64,000 bases of DNA from Neorhizobium sp. UBA3556 (GCA_002376235.1 DFNX01000016.1:372001-436000); one strand, 5' to 3'. Counted from the stretch's first letter, positions 7,603 through 17,182 are shown. Notes: generated by a model from the sequence alone, not told the origin. Numbers and translations: made by a program.

Positions 7603-8886
7603 TCAGGCGTGCTTCTCAAGCCAGATGGAAATCACTTCTTCCAGCGGCTCGACCAGCTTTTCCTCTTCCAGCTCTTCGACGATTTCGGCGACGAAGGCGT
7701 TGACCAGCATGGCGCGCGCCTTGCTCTCGGTCACGCCGCGCGCCATCATGTAAAAGAGATGGTTGCGGTCGATATCGGCAACGGTGGCGCCATGGCCGCA
7801 GATGACATCGTCGGCGAAGATTTCCAGCTCCGGCTTGACGGAAAAATCGCCATCATCGGACATGAGCAGCGTGTTGCACGCCATCTTCGCGTCGGTCTTC
7901 TGTGCGTCGGGCGCGACCTTGATCATGCCCTGGAAGACGCCGCTCGCCTTGTCGAACACGACATTGCGGAAAGTTTCCGTCGAGCTGGTATGCGGCACGT
8001 TGTGACCGAGAACCAGCGTCACGTCCGTATGTGTGTCGCCGCCGAGCAGGTTGACGCCGCGCAGCGTCAGTTCCGCGCCCTCGCCCTGAACTTCGATACG
8101 AAGCTCCTGGCGCACCAGCTTGCCGCCAGCATTGACCACGTAAAGACGCAGCTTGGATTCCGCGCCGAGCTTGACGCGGATCTGCGCCAGATGCGTGTCG
8201 GAATCGCCCTGCTGCTGCAGGATGATCCAGGTGATGTCCGCGCCATCTCCAACCGTCAGGTCACTGATCGAAGACACGAGTGCGGCAGCCTCCGTCTCCG
8301 AGCGGTGACGCTCGACGATCGTGGCCTTCGAACCCGCGCCGAAGGAAACCGGAAAACGCGTATGGATCTGGCCTTCGCCATGCGATGCCTGCAGCTCGAT
8401 GACGTCCTCGATTTCCGCATTGGCCGGAATGTCGAGTGCCAAGCCATCGCGCACGAAACTGCCGTTCAGGCGGCCGATAGCGTCGTCCTTGTCGAGTGCG
8501 GTGAGGCCGGCAACAGCAGAACCGTCGCCCAACTGATCACGGAAGGCAGTGATCGTCACGCCGTCGATTTGCGCATCCGCATGGGCTTCGCCCTGCAGCA
8601 CCGGCAGCACGGTCGAACCATTCACCAGCGGCGAGACCGAAGAGACCTTCGCACCGGCAACACGTTCAGGCACGGCGCGCAGCAGGTTTTTCAGGTCGGT
8701 ATAATGCCAGGATTCGATCCGGCGTGTCGGCAGCCCGGCATTCTTCAGGTCGTCGAGAAGTCGGTCGCGGGTCCCGGTAACGGCGCCATTGCCCGGCAGT
8801 TCGCCGATCTGCGCGGAGAAGGCTTCGACGAGCGCCGTCTCGGCAACCGTGAGCTTGGCTGCGGTCTGGTTAGCTTGAATATTCAT
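7603..8886 (-). CDS. sufD: Fe-S cluster assembly protein SufD
   Basis: Partner of SufB and SufC in the SufBC2D scaffold complex. The 427-aa product shows the SufBD core beta-helix in its C-terminal half, with the family segments SSTETFRNVVFDKASGVFQG and CGHGATVADIDRNHLFYMMARG (conserved His in CGHGATV), and a helical N-terminal region with RRIESWHYTDLKNL. The ATG at 8886 lies 19 bases after sufC. The operon order sufB-sufC-sufD supports the call. Confidence 0.95.
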   Translation of the reverse strand: MNIQANQTAAKLTVAETALVEAFSAQIGELPGNGAVTGTRDRLLDDLKNAGLPTRRIESWHYTDLKNLLRAVPERVAGAKVSSVSPLVNGSTVLPVLQGEAHADAQIDGVTITAFRDQLGDGSAVAGLTALDKDDAIGRLNGSFVRDGLALDIPANAEIEDVIELQASHGEGQIHTRFPVSFGAGSKATIVERHRSETEAAALVSSISDLTVGDGADITWIILQQQGDSDTHLAQIRVKLGAESKLRLYVVNAGGKLVRQELRIEVQGEGAELTLRGVNLLGGDTHTDVTLVLGHNVPHTSSTETFRNVVFDKASGVFQGMIKVAPDAQKTDAKMACNTLLMSDDGDFSVKPELEIFADDVICGHGATVADIDRNHLFYMMARGVTESKARAMLVNAFVAEIVEELEEEKLVEPLEEVISIWLEKHA

Positions 8887-8905
8887 GCCAAAATCCTTCC
8901 CGGTC

Positions 8906-9661
8906 TCAGGCCGCAGTCCCGATCACGTCGGCATAACCGTTTGCTTCCAGTTCCTGCGCCAGTTCCTTGTCACCCGAACGGATGATCTGGCCCTTGTAGA
9001 GAACGTGGACGGTATCCGGCACGATGTAGTCGAGCAGGCGCTGGTAGTGGGTGATGACGATGACGGCACGGTCCGGCGAACGCAGCGCGTTGACGCCGTC
9101 GGCAACGATCTTCAGCGCATCGATATCGAGGCCGGAATCGGTCTCGTCGAGGATGCAGAGCGTCGGCTCAAGCAGCGCCATCTGCAGGATTTCCGCACGT
9201 TTCTTCTCACCGCCGGAGAAACCGACATTAAGCGGACGGCGCAGCATGGCCGGATCGATCTTAAGGCCTTCAGCGGCTTCCTTGACGCGGCGCATGAAGT
9301 CCGGCGTCGTCAACTCGTCTTCGCCGCGTGCCTTGCGCTGCTCGTTCATCGCAACCTTGAGGAACTGCATCGTCGCGACGCCCGGGATTTCGACCGGGTA
9401 CTGGAATGCAAGGAAGATGCCCTTGGAGGCGCGTTCGGCCGGGTCCAGCTCGAGAATGCTCTCGCCGTTATAGGTGATGTCGCCCTCGGTGACTTCGTAG
9501 TCTTCGCGGCCCGACAGGATGTAGGACAGCGTCGACTTGCCCGAGCCGTTCGGGCCCATGATGGCGGCAATCTCGCCCGGCTTCACGGTCAGGTTCAGGC
9601 CACGGATGATCTCGGTGCCGTCTTCGGCGATGCGGGCGTGCAGGTTCTTGATCTCAAGCAT
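8906..9661 (-). CDS. sufC: Fe-S cluster assembly ATPase SufC
   Basis: ABC-type ATPase of the SufBCD scaffold; it powers conformational change of the complex and is not a transporter. The 251-aa protein has Walker A GPNGSGKST (about residues 36-44), the signature GFSGGEKKRAEI (about residues 150-161) and Walker B LCILDETDSGLD, all typical of SufC. The ATG at 9661 is preceded by AGGATAG-like purines. It lies between sufB and sufD on the same strand. Confidence 0.97.
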   Translation of the reverse strand: MLEIKNLHARIAEDGTEIIRGLNLTVKPGEIAAIMGPNGSGKSTLSYILSGREDYEVTEGDITYNGESILELDPAERASKGIFLAFQYPVEIPGVATMQFLKVAMNEQRKARGEDELTTPDFMRRVKEAAEGLKIDPAMLRRPLNVGFSGGEKKRAEILQMALLEPTLCILDETDSGLDIDALKIVADGVNALRSPDRAVIVITHYQRLLDYIVPDTVHVLYKGQIIRSGDKELAQELEANGYADVIGTAA

Positions 9662-9725
9662 AAGTCTATCCTTCCGGATGTTTTTCAGTGACGCGTGGTG
9701 ACGCGATAATTCAAATGACGGCTGG

Positions 9726-11195
9726 TTAACCTACGGAGCCTTCGAGCGAGATGCCGATCAGCTTCTGGGCTTCGACAGCAAATTCCATCGGCAGCTGCTG
9801 GATGACATCCTTGACGAAGCCGTTGACGATCAGTGCGATCGCTTCTTCTTCCGGAATGCCGCGCTGCATGGCGTAGAACTTCTGATCGTCGGAGATCTTC
9901 GAGGTGGTCGCCTCGTGTTCGATCTGCGCCGACTGGTTCTTCACCTCGATATAGGGCACGGTATGCGCACCGCACTTGTCGCCGATGAGGAGGGAATCGC
10001 AATTGGTGAAGTTACGGGCGTTTTCTGCCCGACGGTTGATAGACACCTGGCCGCGATAGGTATTCTGCGACACGCCGGCCGAAATACCCTTGGAGATGAT
10101 ACGGCTCGACGTGTTCTTGCCGAGATGGATCATCTTGGTGCCCGAGTCGATCTGCTGATGGCCGTTCGAGACCGCGATCGAATAGAACTCCCCCTGGCTT
10201 TCATCGCCGCGCAGGATGCAGGACGGATATTTCCAGGTGATCGCCGAACCGGTCTCGACCTGGGTCCAGGAGATTTTCGAGCGGTGGCCACGGCAATCGC
10301 CACGCTTGGTGACGAAGTTGTAGATGCCGCCCTTGCCTTCCTTGTCGCCCGGGAACCAGTTCTGCACGGTCGAATACTTAATCTCGGCGTCATCCAGCGC
10401 AACCAGTTCGACGACGGCAGCATGGAGCTGGTTTTCGTCGCGCTGCGGCGCCGTGCAGCCTTCCAGATAGGAAACGTAGGCGCCTTCCTCACAGATGATC
10501 AGCGTGCGCTCGAACTGGCCCGTGTTTTTCTCGTTGATACGGAAATAGGTGGACAGTTCCATAGGGCAGCGAACGCCCTTCGGCACGAACACGAAGGAAC
10601 CGTCGGTGAAGACCGCGGCATTCAGCGTTGCGTAATAGTTATCCGTCGTCGGCACGACCGAACCGAGATATTTCTTGATCAGCTCGGGATGCTCGCGGAT
10701 GGCTTCGGAGATCGACATGAAAATCACGCCGGCCTTCTGAAGTTCCTTCTTGAAGGTGGTAACGACCGAAACCGAGTCGAAGACCGCGTCAACGGCGACC
10801 TTGGAGGTCTGCACGCCGGCCAGGATTTCCTGCTCGCGCAGCGGAATACCGAGCTTTTCGTAGGTACGTAGCAGTTCCGGATCGACTTCGTCCAGCGACA
10901 CCGGGCCGGTCACGTTCTTGGGTGCGGCATAATAGTAGATGTCGTTGAAGTCGATCTTCGGGTAATCGACGCGGGCCCAGGTCGGCTCTTCCATGGTCAG
11001 CCAGCGCTTGTAGGCATCCAGACGCCATTCCAGCATCCAGTCCGGTTCCTGCTTCTTGGCCGAAATGAAGCGGATGATATCTTCAGAAAGCCCCTTCGGA
11101 GCCTTGTCCACTTCGATAACAGTCTCGAAGCCGTATTTGTACTGATCGATATCGATCCCACGGACCTGATCGATCGTTTCCTGGACAGCAGGCAT
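9726..11195 (-). CDS. sufB: Fe-S cluster assembly protein SufB
   Basis: Scaffold subunit on which the nascent Fe-S cluster is built. At 489 aa it is full length. Characteristic words include YFRINEKNTGQFERTLIICEEGA, YLEGCTAPQRDENQLHAAVVEL and, near the C-terminus, NCDSLLIGDKCGAHTVPYIE, which carries the cluster-related Cys. The ATG at 11195 opens the gene 149 bases after the upstream desulfurase gene. That gap holds an inverted repeat CCAAAAGG/CCTTTTGG (11279-11286 with 11298-11305). Confidence 0.97.
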   Translation of the reverse strand: MPAVQETIDQVRGIDIDQYKYGFETVIEVDKAPKGLSEDIIRFISAKKQEPDWMLEWRLDAYKRWLTMEEPTWARVDYPKIDFNDIYYYAAPKNVTGPVSLDEVDPELLRTYEKLGIPLREQEILAGVQTSKVAVDAVFDSVSVVTTFKKELQKAGVIFMSISEAIREHPELIKKYLGSVVPTTDNYYATLNAAVFTDGSFVFVPKGVRCPMELSTYFRINEKNTGQFERTLIICEEGAYVSYLEGCTAPQRDENQLHAAVVELVALDDAEIKYSTVQNWFPGDKEGKGGIYNFVTKRGDCRGHRSKISWTQVETGSAITWKYPSCILRGDESQGEFYSIAVSNGHQQIDSGTKMIHLGKNTSSRIISKGISAGVSQNTYRGQVSINRRAENARNFTNCDSLLIGDKCGAHTVPYIEVKNQSAQIEHEATTSKISDDQKFYAMQRGIPEEEAIALIVNGFVKDVIQQLPMEFAVEAQKLIGISLEGSVG

Positions 11196-11344
11196 CTTCA
11201 GTCTCCAAATTTTGCCGGTTCAAATTCCGGCAATTCCGTCAGTCTTGCGGGGAAAACAATGCCTCCCCCATGTAAGGGCCAAAAGGCGATTTTCCCACCT
11301 TTTGGCAAGCAGAAAATTGCTTTTCCGCCAAATCTCGAAGCCGC

Positions 11345-12511
11345 TTATGCGGCTTGTCCCGGCAGCTTGCGACGACCGGCTATTTTCCTGAAGGCAGCGA
11401 TGGCTGCCTCTATGTCGGCCTCGGTCGTTTCCGGGCCGAGAGAAATGCGCAGCCCCCCGATGTCCGAGTTGAAGCCCATGGCCGTCAGGACATGGCTTTG
11501 GCCGACCTTGCCGGAAGAGCAGGCCGATCCGGCAGAAAGCGCGATACCTTCGAGGTCGAAAGCAATCTGCCCCGTTTCCGCCTTAAGCCCCGGAAGCGTG
11601 AAGAAGCTCGTATTGGCAACACGCGCACCGCCTGCACCATGGATGACGACATCCGGTGCCGCCTGCGCCATCGCATGTTCCAACCTGTCGCGCAGTTCGC
11701 CAATCCGTGTCGTACGACTTTCCAGATCTTCAGACATCACTTCAGCCGCTGCGCCGAAGCCAATGATTGCGTGAAAATTCTCTGTCCCCGAGCGGTGACC
11801 CTTTTCCTGCCCACCACCACGGATGAGCGGTTTCGGCATCAGCACTTCACCGCGGGAAACGAGTGCGCCAACGCCTTTCGGACCTCCGATCTTGTGCGAG
11901 GAGATGATCAGGAAATCGGCGTCCAGCGCATTGATGTCGAGCGCGATGCGCCCTGCCGCCTGAACCGCATCGACCACCATCAGGCCGCGATATTTATGTG
12001 CGAGCGCTGCGGCTTGGGCGACCGGCTGAACTATCCCCGTCTCGTTATTGACGAGCATCACAGCCACCATGGGCAGTCCGGATGCTGGATCGTGATTGGC
12101 GAGAAGCGCTTCGAGAGCTGCAAGATCGACGATGCCAGCAGAATTAACCGGCACTTCCTTCACCTGCTCTGAGTCAAAGCGACCGCCTCCGCGAATTGCC
12201 GGATGTTCGATCGCAGAACAATAAAGACGGGAAACCGTCACCGGCGCCCGACCCATCCGGTAATCCGGCATCAAAACGTGATTGGAGGCTTCGGTCGCGC
12301 CACTCAAGAATGTCAGGTGGGCGGGATCCGCGCCGACAAGACTTGCCACCTGGCGTCTCGCTTTTTCCACGGCAGCACGGGCAGCCCTTCCTTCAGCGTG
12401 AACGGAAGACGCATTTCCAGGCAATGAGAACGCCTCGATCATCGCAAGACGCGCGGCCTCAGACAGAGGAGCCGTCGCATTCCAGTCGAGATATGTCCTC
12501 TTCAACGCCAT
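11345..12511 (-). CDS. IscS/NifS-type cysteine desulfurase, first gene of the suf operon
   Basis: Class I PLP-dependent cysteine desulfurase, 388 aa, supplying sulfur for Fe-S clusters. It starts with the family signature YLDWNATAPL, has the PLP Lys in SSHKIGGPKGVGAL (about residue 200) and the catalytic Cys loop SAGSACSSGKVGQSH (about residue 322). The Agrobacterium operon described as sufS2-B-C-D-S1-X-A has the same order, and this gene corresponds to sufS2. A candidate operator and promoter lie 60-90 bases upstream. The start ATG at 12511 is supported by the conserved YLDWNA beginning at residue 7. Confidence 0.94.
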   Translation of the reverse strand: MALKRTYLDWNATAPLSEAARLAMIEAFSLPGNASSVHAEGRAARAAVEKARRQVASLVGADPAHLTFLSGATEASNHVLMPDYRMGRAPVTVSRLYCSAIEHPAIRGGGRFDSEQVKEVPVNSAGIVDLAALEALLANHDPASGLPMVAVMLVNNETGIVQPVAQAAALAHKYRGLMVVDAVQAAGRIALDINALDADFLIISSHKIGGPKGVGALVSRGEVLMPKPLIRGGGQEKGHRSGTENFHAIIGFGAAAEVMSEDLESRTTRIGELRDRLEHAMAQAAPDVVIHGAGGARVANTSFFTLPGLKAETGQIAFDLEGIALSAGSACSSGKVGQSHVLTAMGFNSDIGGLRISLGPETTEADIEAAIAAFRKIAGRRKLPGQAA

Positions 12512-12560
12512 CGTTTAGCTGCGCTTCCTTGGTCGACAGATAGATTTGAACTCCACGCGG

Positions 12561-12600
12561 ACGCAGAATCCTCATTTTAGTTGAAATCTCAACTGCGCTT
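12561..12600 (-). promoter_or_regulatory. Candidate suf operon promoter and operator
   Basis: On the minus strand a perfect 6-4-6 inverted repeat, AGTTGAGATTTCAACT (12579-12594), is followed directly by TAAAAT, a good -10 match, about 60 bases before the desulfurase ATG. A repeat in the core promoter is a typical repressor site. In rhizobia suf operons are known to respond to iron through RirA or Irr; assignment to either protein is inference, and spacing is not checked against a binding matrix. Confidence 0.4.
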
Positions 12601-12749
12601 GCCTTAAGAGACTTCGCAACGGGCATTGCTGTCGCATGCCCAAGTTTCGAATGGTTCTAAACTGAGTTCTAGAAAAGCTGAGCGCCTTCGTCAAGTCAAA
12701 CTCGACGGCAAGCGTAAGTTGGAACCAAACACGATTGACCGGAGTACCG

Positions 12750-13427
12750 ATGCCCGAAGTGATTTTCAACGGCCCTGCCGGCCGCCTTGAAGGACGTTAC
12801 CAGCCCTCCAAGGAAAAGAGTGCGCCGATAGCGATCATCCTGCATCCGCACCCGCAGTTCGGTGGCACGATGAACAATCAGATCGTCTACCAGCTCTTCT
12901 ACATGTTCCAGAAGCGTGGTTTCACGACGCTGCGCTTCAATTTCCGCTCGATCGGCCGCAGCCAGGGCGAATTCGATCACGGCGCCGGCGAATTGTCGGA
13001 TGCCGCATCGGCGCTCGACTGGGTGCAGAGTCTGCATCCCGATTCGAAAAACTGCTGGGTTGCCGGTTATTCCTTCGGCGCCTGGATCGGCATGCAGCTT
13101 CTGATGCGCCGTCCGGAAATCGAAGGCTTCATGTCGATCGCGCCGCAGCCGAACATTTACGACTTCTCGTTTCTCGCTCCCTGCCCGTCTTCCGGCCTCA
13201 TTATCAACGGTGATTCGGACAAGGTCGCACCGGAGAAGGACGTTAACGGTCTCGTTGAGAAGCTGAAGACCCAGAAGGGTATCCTCATCACGCACAAGAT
13301 CGTCGAGGGCGCCAACCACTTCTTCAACGGTCAGGTCGATACGCTGATGGGCGAATGCGAGGATTACCTCGATCGCCGCCTGAATGGCGAACTGGTGCCG
13401 GAACCCGCCGCCAAGCGCATCCGCTAA
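12750..13427 (+). CDS. Alpha/beta hydrolase, small cytoplasmic family
   Basis: A 225-aa serine hydrolase of the alpha/beta fold (COG2945-like). The oxyanion-type segment ILHPHPQFGGTMNN is near residues 33-46. The nucleophile is in GYSFGAW (Ser about residue 108), the acid in INGDSDKVAP and the His in EGANHFFNG (about residue 197), so the catalytic triad is complete. The ATG at 12750 has GGAG five bases upstream, which excludes a longer frame from 12735. There is no signal peptide. Its substrate is unknown. It is divergent from the suf operon. Confidence 0.85.
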   Translation: MPEVIFNGPAGRLEGRYQPSKEKSAPIAIILHPHPQFGGTMNNQIVYQLFYMFQKRGFTTLRFNFRSIGRSQGEFDHGAGELSDAASALDWVQSLHPDSKNCWVAGYSFGAWIGMQLLMRRPEIEGFMSIAPQPNIYDFSFLAPCPSSGLIINGDSDKVAPEKDVNGLVEKLKTQKGILITHKIVEGANHFFNGQVDTLMGECEDYLDRRLNGELVPEPAAKRIR

Positions 13428-13523
13428 AATAGATCGGGCCTCGAAAGAGGCGCGTTTTGTTGACCGAATTGTCACCGTCCTCTAGAAGGCGGCTTCGTTT
13501 GGGAGATTTTCCGAATCTCTAAA

Positions 13524-13618
13524 GCATGCCGCGAAAACGCGTGAAGCGGTTTTTCGGTAACGGTATGCGGAAAAAAATGAAAGCCTAGGGAGCGAATCCT
13601 AAGGATAGCGACGGGCTT
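13524..13618 (+). repeat. RIME-like intergenic repeat, copy B (diverged)
   Basis: The first palindrome runs from GCATGCCGCGAAAACGCGTG to GGTATGC (13524-13568). It is followed by the A-rich spacer GGAAAAAAATGAAAGCC and a second arm with GCGAATCCTAAGGAT. It has the same layout as copies A, C and D but is the most diverged. Confidence 0.55.
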
Positions 13619-13638
13619 GAATATCCGGGAAGGTGCGG

Positions 13639-14043
13639 ATGGCGGTATTCCCGCTGCGAAATCGGAAGATGGGTCTACGCGTGCAAGCCGATCTTGCGCG
13701 CCTGCCTGTTCTCGCCGCCGCCTTCCTGATTGCTCTCTTCGGTCTTCTCGCCGGCTCCCCGCGCAACACTGACATTGCCACAGCGGCACGGCCGGTGGAT
13801 GATCGCTCGGACCGCTCTCCGGCACTGACCAAGCGCGAGCCCTTGCGTGCGGTTTCGATCGCCGAGCGCAAGGACGGTACGGGCAGCCATGCCTCTACCG
13901 ACGAAGGCCTTCCTGCACCGCAATTCTTCGCCCTGTCGGCACAGATCTATGCCGCCGCCAGGGGGCAGGGTCACAAGAATGCTGTGATTGCCAGGGATGA
14001 TTGGCCGAGCGCCCTGCCCCGTGCACCGCCGGTATCGGCCTGA
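13639..14043 (+). CDS. Hypothetical small membrane-anchored protein
   Basis: A 134-aa product with one N-terminal hydrophobic segment (about residues 23-40, LPVLAAAFLIALFGLLAG) after a basic stretch, then a polar, Ala/Arg/Ser-rich tail without cysteines. It is probably anchored in the inner membrane or secreted. The ATG at 13639 is preceded by GGGAAGG at good spacing; a GTG at 13633 is an alternative. It lies 79 bases before secDF on the same strand and might be co-transcribed. I recognise no family. Confidence 0.55.
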   Translation: MAVFPLRNRKMGLRVQADLARLPVLAAAFLIALFGLLAGSPRNTDIATAARPVDDRSDRSPALTKREPLRAVSIAERKDGTGSHASTDEGLPAPQFFALSAQIYAAARGQGHKNAVIARDDWPSALPRAPPVSA

Positions 14044-14122
14044 TCAAGACATTCGCCTCACGGCATGAAATTTGACGGCCATGCTGACCGCTGAACGGTC
14101 CGGGCCAAGCAGGATTTAGACA

Positions 14123-16651
14123 ATGAGAAACTCTCCGTGGTTGGTGGGAAGCTATGCTCTCATCATCATCATCGGCATTCTGGTGGCACTGCCGAATGTC
14201 ATTCCGCAGTCCACGCTGGACCGCATGCCGTCCTGGCTTCCCCATAGCCGCGTATCGCTGGGTCTCGACCTTCGCGGCGGCTCGCATCTCGTTCTGGAAG
14301 TCGATCGCGCCGATCTGATCAACGAGCGTATCCAGAGCCTGACGCAGGATACGCGCCGCGTCCTGCGCGACAAGAATATCAATACCTCTGCCATCCGCCG
14401 CGCAGGCGACGCGATCCTGGTGACGCTACGCGATCCCGCCCAGCGCGATCAGGCCGTCACCGAGTTGCAGACCCTGGCAAATCCGGTCGGTCTCGGTTCG
14501 GTCGGTAGTTCCGACCTTTCGATCACCACGCCAAGCGAAAACTCTATCTCTATCTCGCAGACCGAAGCGGGCATCAATGCCCACATCGCCGGTGCCGTCG
14601 AGCAGAGCCTTGAGATCATCCGCCAGCGTGTCGACCAGGTCGGCGTTGCCGAACCGACGATCCAGCGTGTCGGCTCTGACCGTGTTCTCGTCCAGCTTCC
14701 GGGCGAACAGGATCCATCGCGCCTGCGCCAGCTTCTTGGCTCGACCGCGAAAATGAGCTTCCACCTGCTCGGCAATCCGGGTGAACCCGGCGTGACCATG
14801 CTCTCCGACGAGCGCGGCCAACAGTATCCGGTTCTCGACCGCGTCGAACTCTCCGGCGACCGCCTGACGGACGCCCGCGCAGCCTTCGAACAGCAGACAC
14901 AGCAACCAATTGTAACATTCCGCTTCGATAGTGCCGGTGCGACCCGCTTTGCGCAGATCACCCAAGCGAATGTCGGCCGTCCCTTCGCCATCGTTCTCGA
15001 TAACAAGGTTCTGAGCGCCCCGACCATTCAGACGCCGATCACCGGCGGCTCCGGCCAGATTTCCGGCAGCTTCACCCCTCAGGAAACCACCACGCTTGCA
15101 GCCCTGCTGCGCGCTGGCTCGCTTCCGGCCAAGCTGACCGTCATCGAAGAGCGCACCGTCGGTGCCGACCTTGGTGCCGATGCCATTGAAATGGGCATTT
15201 TCACCGGCTTCATCGGCTTCGTCCTCGTCGTCGGCTTCATGTTCTTCCTCTACGGTTTCTGGGGCATTCTTGCCAACACGGCGCTGCTCATCAACGTCAT
15301 CCTGACTTTTGCAGGCCTGACACTGATCGGTTCGACACTGACATTGCCCGGCATCGCCGGTGTTGTGCTCGGTATCGGTCTCGCGGTCGACGCCAACGTT
15401 CTCATCAACGAGCGCATCAAGGAAGAAACCCGCAAGGGCAAGAGCGCCTTTGCCGCCATTGATGCGGGCTTCTCTCGCGCCTATTCGACCATCGTCGACT
15501 CCAACGTCACCGCCCTTATCGCAACCGTGCTTCTCTTCTGGTTCGGTTCCGGCCCGGTTCGCGGCTTCGCCGTCACCATGGGCCTCGGCATCATGATTTC
15601 GATGTTCACAGCCGTTTCGGTCGTGCGCGTCGCCATGATCGCCATCACCGCCCGTCGCAAGTTGAAGAAGATCGAGATCAAGCCGCTTCTGCCGATCGAT
15701 CTGGTTCCGGATGGCACCAAGATCCGCTTCATGCGAGGTCGTTACATCGGTATCGGCATTTCGATCATTCTGTCCATCGCCTCCGTCTTCCTGTTCTTCA
15801 AGCCCGGCCTGAATTACGGTGTCGACTTCCGTGGCGGCATCCAGATGGAAGTCGTTACGCAGAACGAGACCGATCTCGCAGCCTTCCGCTCGGGCCTCAG
15901 CGAACTCGGCTTCGGCGAGGTCGGCCTGCAGGAATTCGGCGCCCATAATCGCATCCTCGTGCGCGTCGAGCGTCAGGAAGGTGGCGAACAGGCACAGACC
16001 GTCGCGGTTGAAGCCCTCAAGGCGGAAGTCATCAAGATCGATCCGACCGCCAAGGTGGAACGCACCGAAGTCGTGGGCCCGAAGGTTTCCGGCGAACTTG
16101 CCATTGCAGGCTTCCTCTCGCTCTTCCTCGCCTCGATCGCGATGATGATCTACATCTGGGCGCGCTTCGAGTGGCCGTTCGCGGTCGGCGCGATCGTGAC
16201 GCTTGTTCTCGACGTCACCAAGACGGTCGGCTTCTTTGCGATAACCGGCCTCGACTTCAACCTCACCGCGATCGCCGCCGTGCTGACGCTTGTCGGTTAC
16301 TCGGTCAACGACAAGGTCGTGGTTTATGACCGCATGCGCGAAAATATGCGTATCTACAAGAAGATGCCGCTGCGTGACCTGATCGACCTGTCGATCAACG
16401 AAACGCTGGCACGAAGCCTCTACACCTCAGCCACCGCCTTCCTCTGCATGTTGCCTATGGCGATCTGGGGCGGCAGCGCGGTGTCGAGCTTCGCAATCCC
16501 GATGGTTTTCGGTATTGCGGTTGCGGCACTTTCATCGGTCTTCATCGCAGCCCCGATCCTGCTCTTCCTCGGCGACTGGCGTACTCGCCACCGCGCCCAG
16601 AAGCCTGCAGACGACGTTGCAGAAGACACGGCAGGCGCAACCAAGGCCTGA
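14123..16651 (+). CDS. secDF: SecD-SecF fusion protein, protein translocase accessory subunit
   Basis: An inner-membrane protein that aids Sec-dependent export using the proton motive force. The 842-aa chain fuses SecD (about residues 1-520) and SecF (about 540-830). The SecD part has the first TM helix, the SLGLDLRGGSHL motif (about residues 46-57), the P1 periplasmic domain and six-helix bundle with LAVDANVLINERIKEE. The SecF part has a new TM, LNYGVDFRGGIQME and the second bundle with GYSVNDKVVVYDRMREN. The ATG at 14123 is preceded by AGGA. Single-chain SecDF is usual in rhizobia. A terminator follows at 16677. Confidence 0.97.
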   Translation: MRNSPWLVGSYALIIIIGILVALPNVIPQSTLDRMPSWLPHSRVSLGLDLRGGSHLVLEVDRADLINERIQSLTQDTRRVLRDKNINTSAIRRAGDAILVTLRDPAQRDQAVTELQTLANPVGLGSVGSSDLSITTPSENSISISQTEAGINAHIAGAVEQSLEIIRQRVDQVGVAEPTIQRVGSDRVLVQLPGEQDPSRLRQLLGSTAKMSFHLLGNPGEPGVTMLSDERGQQYPVLDRVELSGDRLTDARAAFEQQTQQPIVTFRFDSAGATRFAQITQANVGRPFAIVLDNKVLSAPTIQTPITGGSGQISGSFTPQETTTLAALLRAGSLPAKLTVIEERTVGADLGADAIEMGIFTGFIGFVLVVGFMFFLYGFWGILANTALLINVILTFAGLTLIGSTLTLPGIAGVVLGIGLAVDANVLINERIKEETRKGKSAFAAIDAGFSRAYSTIVDSNVTALIATVLLFWFGSGPVRGFAVTMGLGIMISMFTAVSVVRVAMIAITARRKLKKIEIKPLLPIDLVPDGTKIRFMRGRYIGIGISIILSIASVFLFFKPGLNYGVDFRGGIQMEVVTQNETDLAAFRSGLSELGFGEVGLQEFGAHNRILVRVERQEGGEQAQTVAVEALKAEVIKIDPTAKVERTEVVGPKVSGELAIAGFLSLFLASIAMMIYIWARFEWPFAVGAIVTLVLDVTKTVGFFAITGLDFNLTAIAAVLTLVGYSVNDKVVVYDRMRENMRIYKKMPLRDLIDLSINETLARSLYTSATAFLCMLPMAIWGGSAVSSFAIPMVFGIAVAALSSVFIAAPILLFLGDWRTRHRAQKPADDVAEDTAGATKA

Positions 16652-16676
16652 CCCGTCCGGTCACCAAGAACTATTG

Positions 16677-16704
16677 AAGGGCGGCGGCAACGTCGCCCTT
16701 TTTT
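16677..16704 (+). terminator. Intrinsic terminator after secDF
   Basis: The stem AAGGGCG/CGCCCTT (16677-16683 with 16694-16700) has a short GC-rich loop and is followed by a run of T. It is 25 bases after the secDF stop and separates it from the YqaA-like gene. Confidence 0.8.
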
Positions 16705-16735
16705 CTATTCCTGTCTCCATTAGGATCACGATCAG

Positions 16736-17182
16736 ATGGTATTCGATCTCGCCGCCTATGCGGGTCTGTTTTCCGCAGCCTTCATCGCAGCGACGCTCCT
16801 TCCCATGCAATCGGAGGCCATTCTTGTCGGCCTGATCCTGAAGGGCGATTATTCGCTGATCGCACTGCTTCTGACAGCCTCGGTCGGCAACACGCTTGGC
16901 TCCACCGTCAACTGGCTGTTGGGGCGTGGCGTCGAAAGGATCAGGCATCGACGCTGGTTTCCGGTCAAGCCGGCGCAGCTTGAAAAGGCGCAGGGCTGGT
17001 ACCGCCGTTATGGCAAATGGTCGCTTCTTCTAAGCTGGCTGCCGATCGGCGGCGATGCACTGACGGTCGCCGCCGGTGTGATGCGCGAACCGCTGCCCAC
17101 ATTCCTCATCCTCGTCTTCATCGGCAAGGCGGCGCGCTACCTTGTTTTTGCCGCTATCACACTGGGATTGCTGCAGATCTGA
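16736..17182 (+). CDS. YqaA-family (SNARE-associated/DedA-like) membrane protein
   Basis: A 148-aa inner-membrane protein with about four hydrophobic segments. The region around VGNTLGSTVNWLLGRG and the RYGKWSLLLSWLPIGGDALTVAAG segment resemble the SNARE-associated (DedA/VTT) domain in its short YqaA form. DedA-type proteins affect lipid flipping and membrane homeostasis; the role of YqaA forms is poorly known. The ATG at 16736 has AGGATC upstream. It lies between the secDF terminator and an APC permease gene on the same strand, 95 bases apart. Confidence 0.8.
   Translation: MVFDLAAYAGLFSAAFIAATLLPMQSEAILVGLILKGDYSLIALLLTASVGNTLGSTVNWLLGRGVERIRHRRWFPVKPAQLEKAQGWYRRYGKWSLLLSWLPIGGDALTVAAGVMREPLPTFLILVFIGKAARYLVFAAITLGLLQI

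Noticed and set aside
7609..8985. 458-codon plus-strand frame over sufD
   Set aside because: Antisense to sufD with its conserved SufBD core; no supporting signal.
12655..12680. TTCTAAACTGAGTTCTAGAA as an Irr (ICE) box
   Set aside because: The half-sites do not have the TTTAGAA-N-TTCTAAA arrangement, so the match is too weak to call.
14426..15946. 506-codon open frame antisense to secDF
   Set aside because: SecDF motifs are intact on the other strand; this frame is very rich in Asp, Glu and Gly and is a shadow.
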